A stretch of DNA of 32,949 bases, taken from Micromonospora parastrephiae. Its GTDB lineage: Bacteria; Actinomycetota; Actinomycetes; Mycobacteriales; Micromonosporaceae. Made by a program: the position numbers and the translations under genes. Positions 24,576 to 31,703 of the stretch are shown here, one piece after another; within the stretch, counting starts at the first letter, position 1, and every line of letters starts with the position of its first letter. Location: NCBI RefSeq assembly GCF_016802865.1, contig NZ_JAEVHM010000050.1, positions 1-32,949 of the forward strand, in the 5' to 3' direction. The notes under the pieces were generated by a model. It was not told where the DNA came from, did not search any database, and worked only from the letters and a program-made list of their open reading frames with translations.

Positions 24576-25549
24576 GCGGGCACGTGATGGTCTTCGCGCC
24601 CACTCCGCAACTGACCGTGACCGTGGATCAGCCGAACGGCCAGACCGAGCTGCACCTGCACCCCGGCGGACAAGGCGTGTGGCAGGCCCGGATGGTGCTG
24701 TCGCTGGGCGTGGACGTGGTGCTCTGCGCCGCGCTCGGCGGCGAGATCGGCCAGGTGCTGGAACCGCTGCTGGTCAGCGAGGGGGTGGACCTCAAGGTGG
24801 TGGTCCGCGACTCCGGCAGCGGCGGGTACGTGCACGACCGTCGGAACGGATCGCGGCAGGAGATCGCCGACGTGCCCGGGCAACCGTTGAGCCGCCACGA
24901 ACTCGACGAGCTGTACAACCTGACCCTGGGCGAGGGTCTGCGAGCCTCGGTGAGCATCCTCAGTGGACCCAACGAGCCGTCGCTCGTCCCGGCCGACCTG
25001 TACCGGCGCTTCGCCGCCGACCTCGGAGCCAACGGCGGCCAGGTCGTCGTCGACCTCTCCGGCGACCACCTCGGCGCGGTGCTGGACAGCGGGGTCTTCT
25101 TCCTCAAGGTGAGCCACGAGGAGCTGATCCGCGACGGCCGCGCCCGCAACGACGACATGCTCGAGCTGACCCGGGCGATGTACGACCTGCACGCCGCCGG
25201 CGCCGAGACCGTGGTGGTGAGCCGGGCCGACCAGCCGGCGCTGGCACTCATCGACGGGGAGCTGTTCGACGTCGAGATGCCCCGACTGGAGGCCGCCGAC
25301 CCGCGTGGCGCGGGCGACTCGATGACCGCCGGGGTTGCCGCCGTGGTGGCACGCGGTGGCGACATCCGGACCGCCATCCGCACCGGCGCCGCCGCCGGCG
25401 CGCTGAACGTGACCCGGCACGGCCTGGGCACCGGACGCCTGGACTCGATCACCGGCCTGGTGGACCGGGTCCGACTGGTGCCGGCCGACAGCCGTCAGCA
25501 GGAGCGCACCACGCCGGACGAACTGGCCGACCGGGTGGTCGAGCGATGA
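24572..25549 (+). CDS. PfkB-family sugar kinase, 1-phosphofructokinase-like
   Basis: Ribokinase/PfkB fold kinase, 325 aa. The N-terminal signature is HLHPGGQGVWQARMVLSLG, close to the GGKGxNVA of 1-phosphofructokinase and tagatose-6-phosphate kinase but with Q and W in place of K and N. The C-terminal signature DPRGAGDSMTAG holds the catalytic D249. It phosphorylates a sugar or sugar phosphate with ATP; the substrate is not clear because the first signature is altered. The stop overlaps surE (ATGA), so the two are coupled, hinting at a role in sugar phosphate or nucleotide salvage. No fructose PTS genes are nearby, which argues against a standard fruK. Confidence 0.88.
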   Translation: MSGHVMVFAPTPQLTVTVDQPNGQTELHLHPGGQGVWQARMVLSLGVDVVLCAALGGEIGQVLEPLLVSEGVDLKVVVRDSGSGGYVHDRRNGSRQEIADVPGQPLSRHELDELYNLTLGEGLRASVSILSGPNEPSLVPADLYRRFAADLGANGGQVVVDLSGDHLGAVLDSGVFFLKVSHEELIRDGRARNDDMLELTRAMYDLHAAGAETVVVSRADQPALALIDGELFDVEMPRLEAADPRGAGDSMTAGVAAVVARGGDIRTAIRTGAAAGALNVTRHGLGTGRLDSITGLVDRVRLVPADSRQQERTTPDELADRVVER

Positions 25550-26307
25550 CGCTACGGGTCCTCGTCACCAACGACGACGGGATCGCCGCGCCCGGCATCC
25601 AGGCACTGGCCTGGGCGGCGACCCAACGAGGGCTGGACGTGGTGATCGCCGCGCCAACGGAGGAGGCCAGCGGCACCAGCGCCGCGATGAGCGCGACGGA
25701 GCGCGACGGACGGGTGGTCGTGCACGACCACCCGCTGCCGGACCTGGACGGCGTGCCCGCGTACGGGGTTGCCGGCACACCAGGCTTCATCACGCTGATC
25801 GCGCTGCACGGGGCGTTCGGCCCGCCGCCGTCGGTGGTGCTCTCCGGCATCAACCGGGGCGCCAACGCCGGCCGCGCCGTGCTGCACTCCGGCACGGTGG
25901 GTGCCGCGTTCACCGCCGCCACGAACGGCTGCCGGGCGATGGCCGTCTCCCTGGACGTCCTCTCCGCGGGCGAGGCCACGGCCGCCAGCGGTGGCGCCGC
26001 CGTGGACGCCGCCGCCCGGGTACGCGACGCCGAACGGCACTGGAGCACCGCCGCGCGGGTCGCCCTCGACCTGCTCCCCCGGCTGACCGCCGCGCCGCTG
26101 GAGAGCGTACTCAACGTGAATGCCCCGGACCTGCCGCTCGCGCGCCTGCGCGGGGTACGTCGCGGCACGTTGGCCAGCTTCGGGCAGGTGCAGATGACGG
26201 TCGCCGAGTCCGGGCACGGTTTCGTCCGTACCTCGCTGGAGGAGCCGGGTCAGGCCGCACAGCCCGGCACGGACGTGGCGTTGCTGGCAGCGGGGTACGC
26301 CTCGTGA
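25546..26307 (+). CDS. surE: 5'/3'-nucleotidase SurE
   Basis: Metal-dependent phosphatase of the SurE family, 253 aa, acting on nucleoside monophosphates and in some species on polyphosphate. The N-terminal VTNDDGIAAPG carries the metal ligands D10 and D11; the SGT segment near residue 43 and the SGINRGAN motif complete the active site. It starts within the stop of the PfkB kinase gene (ATGA). Position after a sugar kinase is unusual compared with the classical surE-pcm-nlpD-rpoS order of proteobacteria. It ends 73 bases before the convergent STAS gene. Confidence 0.94.
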   Translation: MTLRVLVTNDDGIAAPGIQALAWAATQRGLDVVIAAPTEEASGTSAAMSATERDGRVVVHDHPLPDLDGVPAYGVAGTPGFITLIALHGAFGPPPSVVLSGINRGANAGRAVLHSGTVGAAFTAATNGCRAMAVSLDVLSAGEATAASGGAAVDAAARVRDAERHWSTAARVALDLLPRLTAAPLESVLNVNAPDLPLARLRGVRRGTLASFGQVQMTVAESGHGFVRTSLEEPGQAAQPGTDVALLAAGYAS

Positions 26308-26380
26308 CGGCCATCCGGGCCGTCACCGAAATGACCGATGTCGACCTGACCGGCCTGGACGAGCAGCCCTGAACCGGCGG

Positions 26381-26743
26381 TCAGGCGCCGGGCAGCACCT
26401 CGCGGGTGGCGGCGCCGGCGAAGTAGGGCTCGGGAGCGCCGAACAGGCCGAGCAGGCCCGTCACCCAGAGCTGCCGGTGCACGAACCGGCTCGGCTGGGT
26501 GACCACCAGCTTGACGCCACTGACCTCGGCGGTCTGGAAGCCCGCGACCATGGCGCTGATGCCGACGGAGTCGATGAAGGTGACCAGCCTCATGTTCAGC
26601 TCGATGCGGAGCGGACGGCCCTTGGCCAACACCTCCGCGATCGCCTCGCGCACCTCGTACGCGGTGTCGACGTCGATCTCACCTCGCGGGGCGATCTCCA
26701 CCACACCACCGGACAGAACCGACTTCACGATCGACAGGCTCAC
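26381..26743 (-). CDS. STAS-domain anti-sigma factor antagonist
   Basis: 120-aa single STAS domain of the SpoIIAA/RsbV type. It would bind an anti-sigma kinase and so free a sigma factor. The phosphorylation site is S59 in TFIDSVGISAM, matching the DSxG of the family. The GTG at 26743 is chosen because GGAGGTG lies six bases upstream; the frame is open to 26848. No partner kinase or sigma gene is adjacent, so its target is unknown. The C-terminal part (VHRQLWVTGLLGLF) is typical of actinomycete members. Confidence 0.9.
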   Translation of the reverse strand: MSLSIVKSVLSGGVVEIAPRGEIDVDTAYEVREAIAEVLAKGRPLRIELNMRLVTFIDSVGISAMVAGFQTAEVSGVKLVVTQPSRFVHRQLWVTGLLGLFGAPEPYFAGAATREVLPGA

Positions 26744-27106
26744 GCGAGCACCTCCACCCGCCCGTCCCCCGGGCGCCTCATCAGTACGCGGGCCGCGACC
26801 GAGAGTATTCCTCCGACGGCCTCGGTCGCCACCCCTCAGGATGAGCAATTCGCGGATCTGGGCACATCAGGCCTCCCAGTTCCGAAATTTTCGTTATTCG
26901 ACCACTCAGCGGCCGGTCGGAGCCGACGCGCGCCGAACCAGGGTAGCGGTCCGGATCCGACCCGCCCGACAACTTGCCACCAAGCGGGTTCGTCCCGCGT
27001 ACCACCGGCGTGTCGTGCCCACCGCGTCCACGCGGCACGACCTCGGGGTTTGCCGATGCCGCCTAGCATCGGCCCGGGACACCCACCGCGACGGAGAGGA
27101 CCTTCA
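26744..27106. other. Divergent intergenic region, no gene seen
   Basis: 363 bases between the STAS gene and the Asp-rich small gene. The middle has an AT-rich patch (around 26880-26905) with a near-palindrome CGAAATTTTCG, likely to include promoter elements. Open frames crossing it are shadows without ribosome sites. Confidence 0.4.
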
Positions 27107-27247
27107 ATGATCAAGAGACTGGCCGGACTGGCCGGCGTCGGCGTTCTGCTCGCCCTCGTACTGGCCTGCGGTTTCGGTGGCGGCGACGACGATGACGACG
27201 ATGACGACGACTTCGCCCGCGGCGCGGCCGTGGTGCTGGTGCGCTGA
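27107..27247 (+). CDS. Small Asp-rich lipoprotein-like peptide
   Basis: 46-aa peptide. A basic start (MIKR) and a hydrophobic helix (LAGLAGVGVLLALVLAC) end in a Cys that could be lipidated, although VLAC is only a fair lipobox. Then come GFGGG, nine consecutive Asp (mixed GAC/GAT codons) and a short tail FARGAAVVLVR. GGAGAGGA lies at a good distance before the ATG, which supports real translation. An Asp tract at the outer membrane face could bind Ca2+ or other cations; this is inference. Too short for family assignment. Confidence 0.65.
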   Translation: MIKRLAGLAGVGVLLALVLACGFGGGDDDDDDDDDFARGAAVVLVR

Positions 27248-27262
27248 ACGCGCCCAGCAGAA

Positions 27263-27286
27263 CCGGCCGGGTTTGCGGCCGGCCGG
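27263..27286 (+). terminator. Possible hairpin after the Asp-rich gene
   Basis: CCGGCCGG (27263-27270) can pair with CCGGCCGG (27279-27286) around a loop of eight bases. It starts 16 bases after the stop. Short and self-complementary, so only tentative. Confidence 0.35.
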
Positions 27287-27380
27287 CGCGGGGCACTGCG
27301 GGGTAGGCGAACCGTGACGCGCTGAACAGACGCCGAAGTCCGAAGTGGCCGGCGGATTCGGCACCCGAGGAGGTAACACG

Positions 27381-27779
27381 ATGTTCGGAACCAACCTGCT
27401 GGACCGCCGCAGCAAGCCGGAGCGGATCGCGGACCAGGCGTGGGAGCACCTGGTCTCCGCCGTCAGCTCCGCGGGGGACAGCGTCCTCGACACCGCCCGC
27501 TCGGCCCGTCGCAGCAGCGGCGACCTCGCCGACGGGGCCGGTGACCTGGTCGGCTCCGCCGCCGAGGAGGCGCGACGCCGGGCCTCGCTGGCCTTCGACG
27601 CGCTCGCCGGGCGTCAGCCGGCACTGCCCTGGACACTGCTGATCGGCGCCGCGCTGGTCGGTGCGGCGGTCGGCTGGGCCGTCGGCTCCGCCGCCCTGGC
27701 GGCCGGCAGCCGGGACGACCGCGCCGTCGAGGACGTGGAGTTCGTCGACGTGGACCGCCCCAACTCCCCCGCAGTCTGA
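27381..27779 (+). CDS. Single-helix membrane protein of unknown function
   Basis: 132 aa. Residues 1-80 are helical and soluble, with alternating charged and small residues (KPERIADQAWEHL, EEARRRASLAFDAL), resembling an amphipathic or coiled segment. One membrane helix follows (about 84-108, WTLLIGAALVGAAVGWAVG), then an acidic tail (DDRAVEDVEFVDVDRP). The ATG at 27381 has GAGGAGG upstream; the frame is open to 27345. It is a typical small actinobacterial envelope protein with no known role. It is the last typical high-GC gene before the atypical islet. Confidence 0.8.
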   Translation: MFGTNLLDRRSKPERIADQAWEHLVSAVSSAGDSVLDTARSARRSSGDLADGAGDLVGSAAEEARRRASLAFDALAGRQPALPWTLLIGAALVGAAVGWAVGSAALAAGSRDDRAVEDVEFVDVDRPNSPAV

Positions 27780-28053
27780 GTGTGTCAACTGGTGGTTCCA
27801 CAATGTCCCAACGCGCGATCGAAGCGAGAAGACGAACTACGTATGAATGGCTGCTGCCGATAGCGCCTCCCCTCCCATAATCTGCTAAAGGGGTTGAGAG
27901 TGCCCGCAGTAAGGGAACCTTGATTACCTGGGTATGGCCGGATTCACCGGTCCTCAGCCATACTGGAAGGAGCATCAGGATCGCCACCATTCCGGTGATC
28001 AGCCACTCAAACACCGCCACCCCCAGCCGACTTTTGCTCAACGGCACTGCCAA
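27463..28053 (-). CDS. Possible third membrane ORF of the islet, running on antisense
   Basis: The first ~60 codons look coding: VAVFEWLITGMVAILMLLPVWL is a clear membrane helix, followed by polar sequence with mostly G/C third bases. It begins inside the 3' end of the 115-aa membrane gene (TTG 28053 or GTG 28047) with a weak ribosome site. From about 27800 it runs antisense through the 27381-27779 gene and becomes Arg/Pro-rich, so any real gene probably ended near 27790, its 3' end lost at the islet border. Alternatively it is a shadow. Confidence 0.28.
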   Translation of the reverse strand: MAVPLSKSRLGVAVFEWLITGMVAILMLLPVWLRTGESGHTQVIKVPLLRALSTPLADYGRGGAIGSSHSYVVRLLASIARWDIVEPPVDTLRLRGSWGGPRRRTPRPRRRGRPGCRPPGRRSRRPSRPPHRPARRRSAVSRAVPADARRARRRPARPGVAPPRRRSRPGHRPRRRGRRCCDGPSGRCRGRCPPRS

Positions 28054-28354
28054 TTTCCGTGCCGGGAAAAAGCGTCGAGACGATGATCGCGGCAGCCCGT
28101 TGGAGAACCTCTGGCGCCGCTACTCCCACCAAGAATGCTGGCAAGGGTGAACCGACCTTGCCCTCAGCCGCCAGGACTCCCGCCACCACGGACGCCACGA
28201 CCGCCCTTATAAGTAAGGCGGCAAAAAAGGGTCCTCGCTGCTTCCGCGTTCGCCATGGCAGCGATTTGGATGCTGTCATTCTGGCGGCTACGGCAGAGCC
28301 ATCAGAGACAGCCGCACCAAGCAGTCCGAGAAATGCTCCCATGTACCAGCTCAT
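28007..28354 (-). CDS. Small membrane protein of the islet
   Basis: 115 aa, not recognised. Three hydrophobic segments: GAFLGLLGAAVSDGSAVAA near the start, then FFAALLIRAVVASVVAGVLA and PLPAFLVGVAAPEVLQRAAA with IIVSTLF. A basic loop (KSLPWRTRKQRGP) sits between the first two. The ATG at 28354 overlaps the stop of the 393-aa gene (ATGA), so the two are co-translated; the frame is open to 28420 but coupling favours 28354. Base composition is lower in GC than the surrounding genes. Likely a membrane partner of the 393-aa protein; function unknown. Confidence 0.65.
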   Translation of the reverse strand: MSWYMGAFLGLLGAAVSDGSAVAARMTASKSLPWRTRKQRGPFFAALLIRAVVASVVAGVLAAEGKVGSPLPAFLVGVAAPEVLQRAAAIIVSTLFPGTEIGSAVEQKSAGGGGV

Positions 28355-29532
28355 GAATCTGAAGGCAAAACGTGTGACAACATGATTTCGCCAGCATTCG
28401 ACGACGGCCCGGCCACCCACTCTACCGCTGCCATACGGTGGTGACTCTTCCGTTGCATTACTCTACCTGCCCACTCAGATAACTCTGTATCAGGAAGTCG
28501 CTCTCCAAAGCGTGAATAGGACTTAATGAGTCGCCACCCGTCGGCGGCGGGAACCACGACATACATTCCAAGGCTGATGGCGTCCATAAACCAGCGCGAC
28601 AGCTCATCGTCGTAAGCGACTGGATGGTCGATGAAACTTGGCGCTGGAAGCTCGTCAAACTCACGCGCACGGCCCTTTCCCCACTCTTTAGCCTCTTCGC
28701 CCGCCATGTCCACGCGGCGGTTGCGCGCTAGCACCAGGCCCGCAACCGTAAAATGTCGGTTCCGGTAAATGGCGTACTCTGCAGCAGGAGCCCCCGGCGC
28801 TGGAGTTGCCCTTAGACTGATCCACCCTAGCGCGGTACGTTCAGGATGTTGCAGGACTTTATTGACAACATGCGGCGTCATGTGCTGACCGTGATACATA
28901 GACGAGATCGCTAGGAGTAGCCCGCCATTCCGGCGGACGGCGTCTATCACTTGCGCACCGGGCCTGATCCGCCAGGTCTGAGGAGAGCGAATATCAATCG
29001 CGTCCTCGGAAACTTCGAGTGATATTCCCACAGCGGGTTGTAACGGAGGCATAGGGATAGGACCTCCTGGGAACATCTTGTGATAGTCCCTGAACAGGGG
29101 AACGTTCGATACATACCATTTGTCGTCGTGGTCGAGGCTCAACGACGCCATCTCAAGGCTCACATTAAGCAAGACTATTGGTATGCCGTCAACAATCATG
29201 CTCGTGTGAAGATAGGTAACATGATCACCGAGCGAAGGCCGGCAGAAAATCACGCCGCCCCCATCACCGTCGTTCCAAAGCGGCACCTGGCACGTCGGAT
29301 GGTGCAACGATACGTGCCCCATAACCAGCATTATCTCGGCGTAGACCGAAATCGGCCCGGAGATCAGGGAAGAACCGCAAGTTTGACAATCCCCCCGCCA
29401 AAGCGCGTGCAGCAAATCAGAAAGCGTTTTGCCGCCTAGCCGTTCGGCCATCTCTTTGGCGACGAGAACGTCGTCACCTAAGGCAGGGTATTCGGTATTG
29501 AACAAAGCGACCCCTCCCCGGACCTGACTCAT
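28351..29532 (-). CDS. Unrecognised islet protein with a Cys/His cluster
   Basis: 393 aa if started at ATG 29532. No known catalytic family was recognised. The N-terminal part holds a possible zinc site: C49-x2-C52 (GDCQTCGSS) followed by H73, H77, H78 and C81 (HVSLHHPTCQVPLW). The rest is mixed alpha/beta with a conserved-looking core (LLLAISSMYHGQHMTPHVV) and an acidic stretch before the C-terminus. ATG 29532 has no ribosome site, while TTG 29505 has GGGGAGGGG at ideal distance, so the protein may start there. Its stop overlaps the start of the small membrane gene (ATGA). Lower GC and freer codon use than its neighbours suggest transfer. No signal peptide. Confidence 0.72.
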   Translation of the reverse strand: MSQVRGGVALFNTEYPALGDDVLVAKEMAERLGGKTLSDLLHALWRGDCQTCGSSLISGPISVYAEIMLVMGHVSLHHPTCQVPLWNDGDGGGVIFCRPSLGDHVTYLHTSMIVDGIPIVLLNVSLEMASLSLDHDDKWYVSNVPLFRDYHKMFPGGPIPMPPLQPAVGISLEVSEDAIDIRSPQTWRIRPGAQVIDAVRRNGGLLLAISSMYHGQHMTPHVVNKVLQHPERTALGWISLRATPAPGAPAAEYAIYRNRHFTVAGLVLARNRRVDMAGEEAKEWGKGRAREFDELPAPSFIDHPVAYDDELSRWFMDAISLGMYVVVPAADGWRLIKSYSRFGERLPDTELSEWAGRVMQRKSHHRMAAVEWVAGPSSNAGEIMLSHVLPSDS

Positions 29533-29972
29533 CGATCACGCGCCGCGAGATGACGGCACATCCACACTATTCCCATGGAAGCTGGCGTACCACCCCTTGA
29601 CAAGCCGCGATGGCCACCTGCGCTCTGCAGCGGCAGGCGGCAGAGCACAGACGTCGAAGGATTCCAACCTGGTGTATTGGCGGCACGAAGCGCACGCAGC
29701 ATCGAAGCAACTAGCGTTCGGTCTGCTGTCGGGTATCCGTCCCTGGCGGCGCTCAGCCTGTGGTGATCGTTCAGTTCCATCTTGTCGGCTGGTTCACACC
29801 ATATTCGCCGACACCTCTCTGCATTGATCCCGCCCGGTCCCCGCACCGCTATGCGGCAGGTGCAAGTCAGGCAACAGACGTACCCGCTTGCCACTATCGC
29901 AGTAGCCCCACAGATCGCGCCCACGCGGAACACATCAGCCCGTTGAACATCCGACCGGCGGGGGCACTGGCC
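29533..29972. other. Right flank of the islet, no convincing gene
   Basis: 440 bases between the 393-aa gene and the treZ stop. It should hold the islet promoter reading leftward. An inverted repeat GCTCTGC (29622-29628) with GCAGAGC (29640-29646) is a possible operator or terminator. A minus-strand frame at 29529-29933 touches the 393-aa gene by ATGA but translates to Cys/Arg-rich noise. No integrase or att repeat seen. Confidence 0.4.
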
Positions 29973-31703
29973 TCAGAGCGCCACGATCGCCGCAGTCTCC
30001 GCAGGCAGCTCGATCCGGTCCCGCATAACGGTGACACCCTCCCCCGTAGCCAGCAACACCCGCCGCGCCACCCCAGGCAACGACACCCCCTGCCCGCGCC
30101 CAGCCAGGTTGGCGACAACAAGCGTGTCCCCCCGCCGCATCAGCAGGAACTGGTCCCCATGCTGCACAGAAACCGCGTGCAACCGAGGATCAGACAGGTC
30201 CGGCAACGACCGACGCAAAGCGATCAACCGCTGGTAAAACGCCAGCATCGAAGCATGCTCAGGCTTGTCCAGCTCCGCCCAGTCCAACCGCGACCGTACG
30301 AACGTCTGCGGATCCTGCGGATCAGGCACGTCCCCTTCCGGCCACCCGTGCGCCGCGAACTCCCGCCGCCGCCCGGTCCGCACCGCCGAGGCCAACTCCG
30401 GCTCCGGGTGCGAGGTGAAGAACTGCCACGGCGTAGAGGCCGCCCACTCCTCCCCCATGAACAGCATGGGCGTGAAGGGCGCGGTCAGCAGCAGCGTAGC
30501 CCCGACGCGGAGCAGCGAAGGTGACAGAGAGGCCGAGATCCGATCCCCGGTAGCCCGGTTGCCGATCTGGTCGTGGTTCTGCAAGTAGGCAACCAGCCGA
30601 TGCCCCGGCACCCGCGAATCCAGAGGCCGCCCGTGGTGCCGGTTCCGGAAGCTGGACCAGGTCCCCGCGTGGAAGAACCCGCCCGTCAGCACGTCCGACA
30701 ACGTCTCCAGAGACCCGAAGTCCGAGTAGTACCCCTGGCGCTCCCCCGTCAGCAACGTGTGCAGCGCGTGGTGGGCGTCGTCGTTCCACTGCGCGTGCAG
30801 CCCGAACCCGCCAGCCTCCCGAGGCGTGATGAGCCGTGGATCGTTGAGGTCCGACTCCGCGATCAGCGACAGCGGGCGACCGAGGTGCGTCGACAACGAC
30901 TCGACAGCAAGAGCCAGCTCTTCCAAAATTGGCACCGCCCGCGAGTCGGGCAGGGCGTGTACGGCGTCCAGGCGTAGGCCGTCGACGTGGTAGTCGCGCA
31001 GCCACATGAGCACGCTGTCGATGATGTAGCGGCGTACCTCGTCGGAGTGCGGGCCGTCGAGGTTGACCGAGCGCCCCCAGGTGTTGCTCTGCTCGGCGAG
31101 GTAGGGGCCGAACCGCGGCGCGTAGGCCCCGGAGGGCCCGAAATGGTTGTAGACGACGTCGAGGATCACCCCCAGCCCTTTGGCGTGGGCGGCGTCGACG
31201 AACCGTTTCAGGCCGTCGGGTCCGCCGTAGGGCTGGTGTGGGGCGTACCAGCAGACGCCGTCGTACCCCCAGTTGTGTTCGCCGTTGAAGGCGTTGACCG
31301 GGAGCAGTTCGATCAGGTCGACGCCCAACGACACCAGGTGGTCGAGGCGGTCGATGGCCGCGTCGAAGGTGCCTTCCGGGGTGAAGGTGCCGATGTGCAG
31401 CTCGTAAAGGATGCTGCCGGGCAGTTGCCGCCCGGTCCACGAGCTGTCGGCCCAGTCGAAGGTGGAGTGGTCGTAGCGTCGGCTCGGCCCGTGCACACCC
31501 TGCGGCTGCCACGGTGAGCGGGGGTCGGGCAGCGGGGTGTCGTCGTCGTCCAACAGGAACGCGTAGTCGGTCCCGGGGCCGGCGTCGGGCACCTCGACCC
31601 GCCACCACCCGTCGGGGGCGGCGCGCATCTCGTGGTCGGCGTCGCCCGGCAGGTGCAGTCGCACCCGTTCGGCGTCCGGCGCCCACACGGTGAATTCGGT
31701 CAT
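29973..31703 (-). CDS. treZ: Malto-oligosyltrehalose trehalohydrolase
   Basis: GH13 enzyme that releases trehalose from maltooligosyl-trehalose, the second step of the TreY-TreZ route from glycogen or maltodextrin. 576 aa, normal length. An N-terminal beta domain (FTVWAPDAERVRLHLPG) precedes the barrel. Catalytic residues are D246 (DGLRLDAVHAL), E283 (LIAESDLNDPR) and D378 (QNHDQIGNR). The TreZ-type NAFNGEHNWGYDGV loop is intact. The ATG at 31703 overlaps the treY stop by four bases (ATGA), so the two are coupled. Trehalose serves as a stress protectant and carbon store in actinomycetes. Its 3' end borders the atypical islet. Confidence 0.95.
   Translation of the reverse strand: MTEFTVWAPDAERVRLHLPGDADHEMRAAPDGWWRVEVPDAGPGTDYAFLLDDDDTPLPDPRSPWQPQGVHGPSRRYDHSTFDWADSSWTGRQLPGSILYELHIGTFTPEGTFDAAIDRLDHLVSLGVDLIELLPVNAFNGEHNWGYDGVCWYAPHQPYGGPDGLKRFVDAAHAKGLGVILDVVYNHFGPSGAYAPRFGPYLAEQSNTWGRSVNLDGPHSDEVRRYIIDSVLMWLRDYHVDGLRLDAVHALPDSRAVPILEELALAVESLSTHLGRPLSLIAESDLNDPRLITPREAGGFGLHAQWNDDAHHALHTLLTGERQGYYSDFGSLETLSDVLTGGFFHAGTWSSFRNRHHGRPLDSRVPGHRLVAYLQNHDQIGNRATGDRISASLSPSLLRVGATLLLTAPFTPMLFMGEEWAASTPWQFFTSHPEPELASAVRTGRRREFAAHGWPEGDVPDPQDPQTFVRSRLDWAELDKPEHASMLAFYQRLIALRRSLPDLSDPRLHAVSVQHGDQFLLMRRGDTLVVANLAGRGQGVSLPGVARRVLLATGEGVTVMRDRIELPAETAAIVAL

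Noticed and set aside
29529..29933. Minus-strand frame of 134 aa overlapping the 393-aa islet gene by ATGA
   Set aside because: The translation is Cys/Arg-rich with no hydrophobic or domain pattern and no ribosome site. The ATGA contact could be chance, and the 393-aa gene has a better start at TTG 29505.
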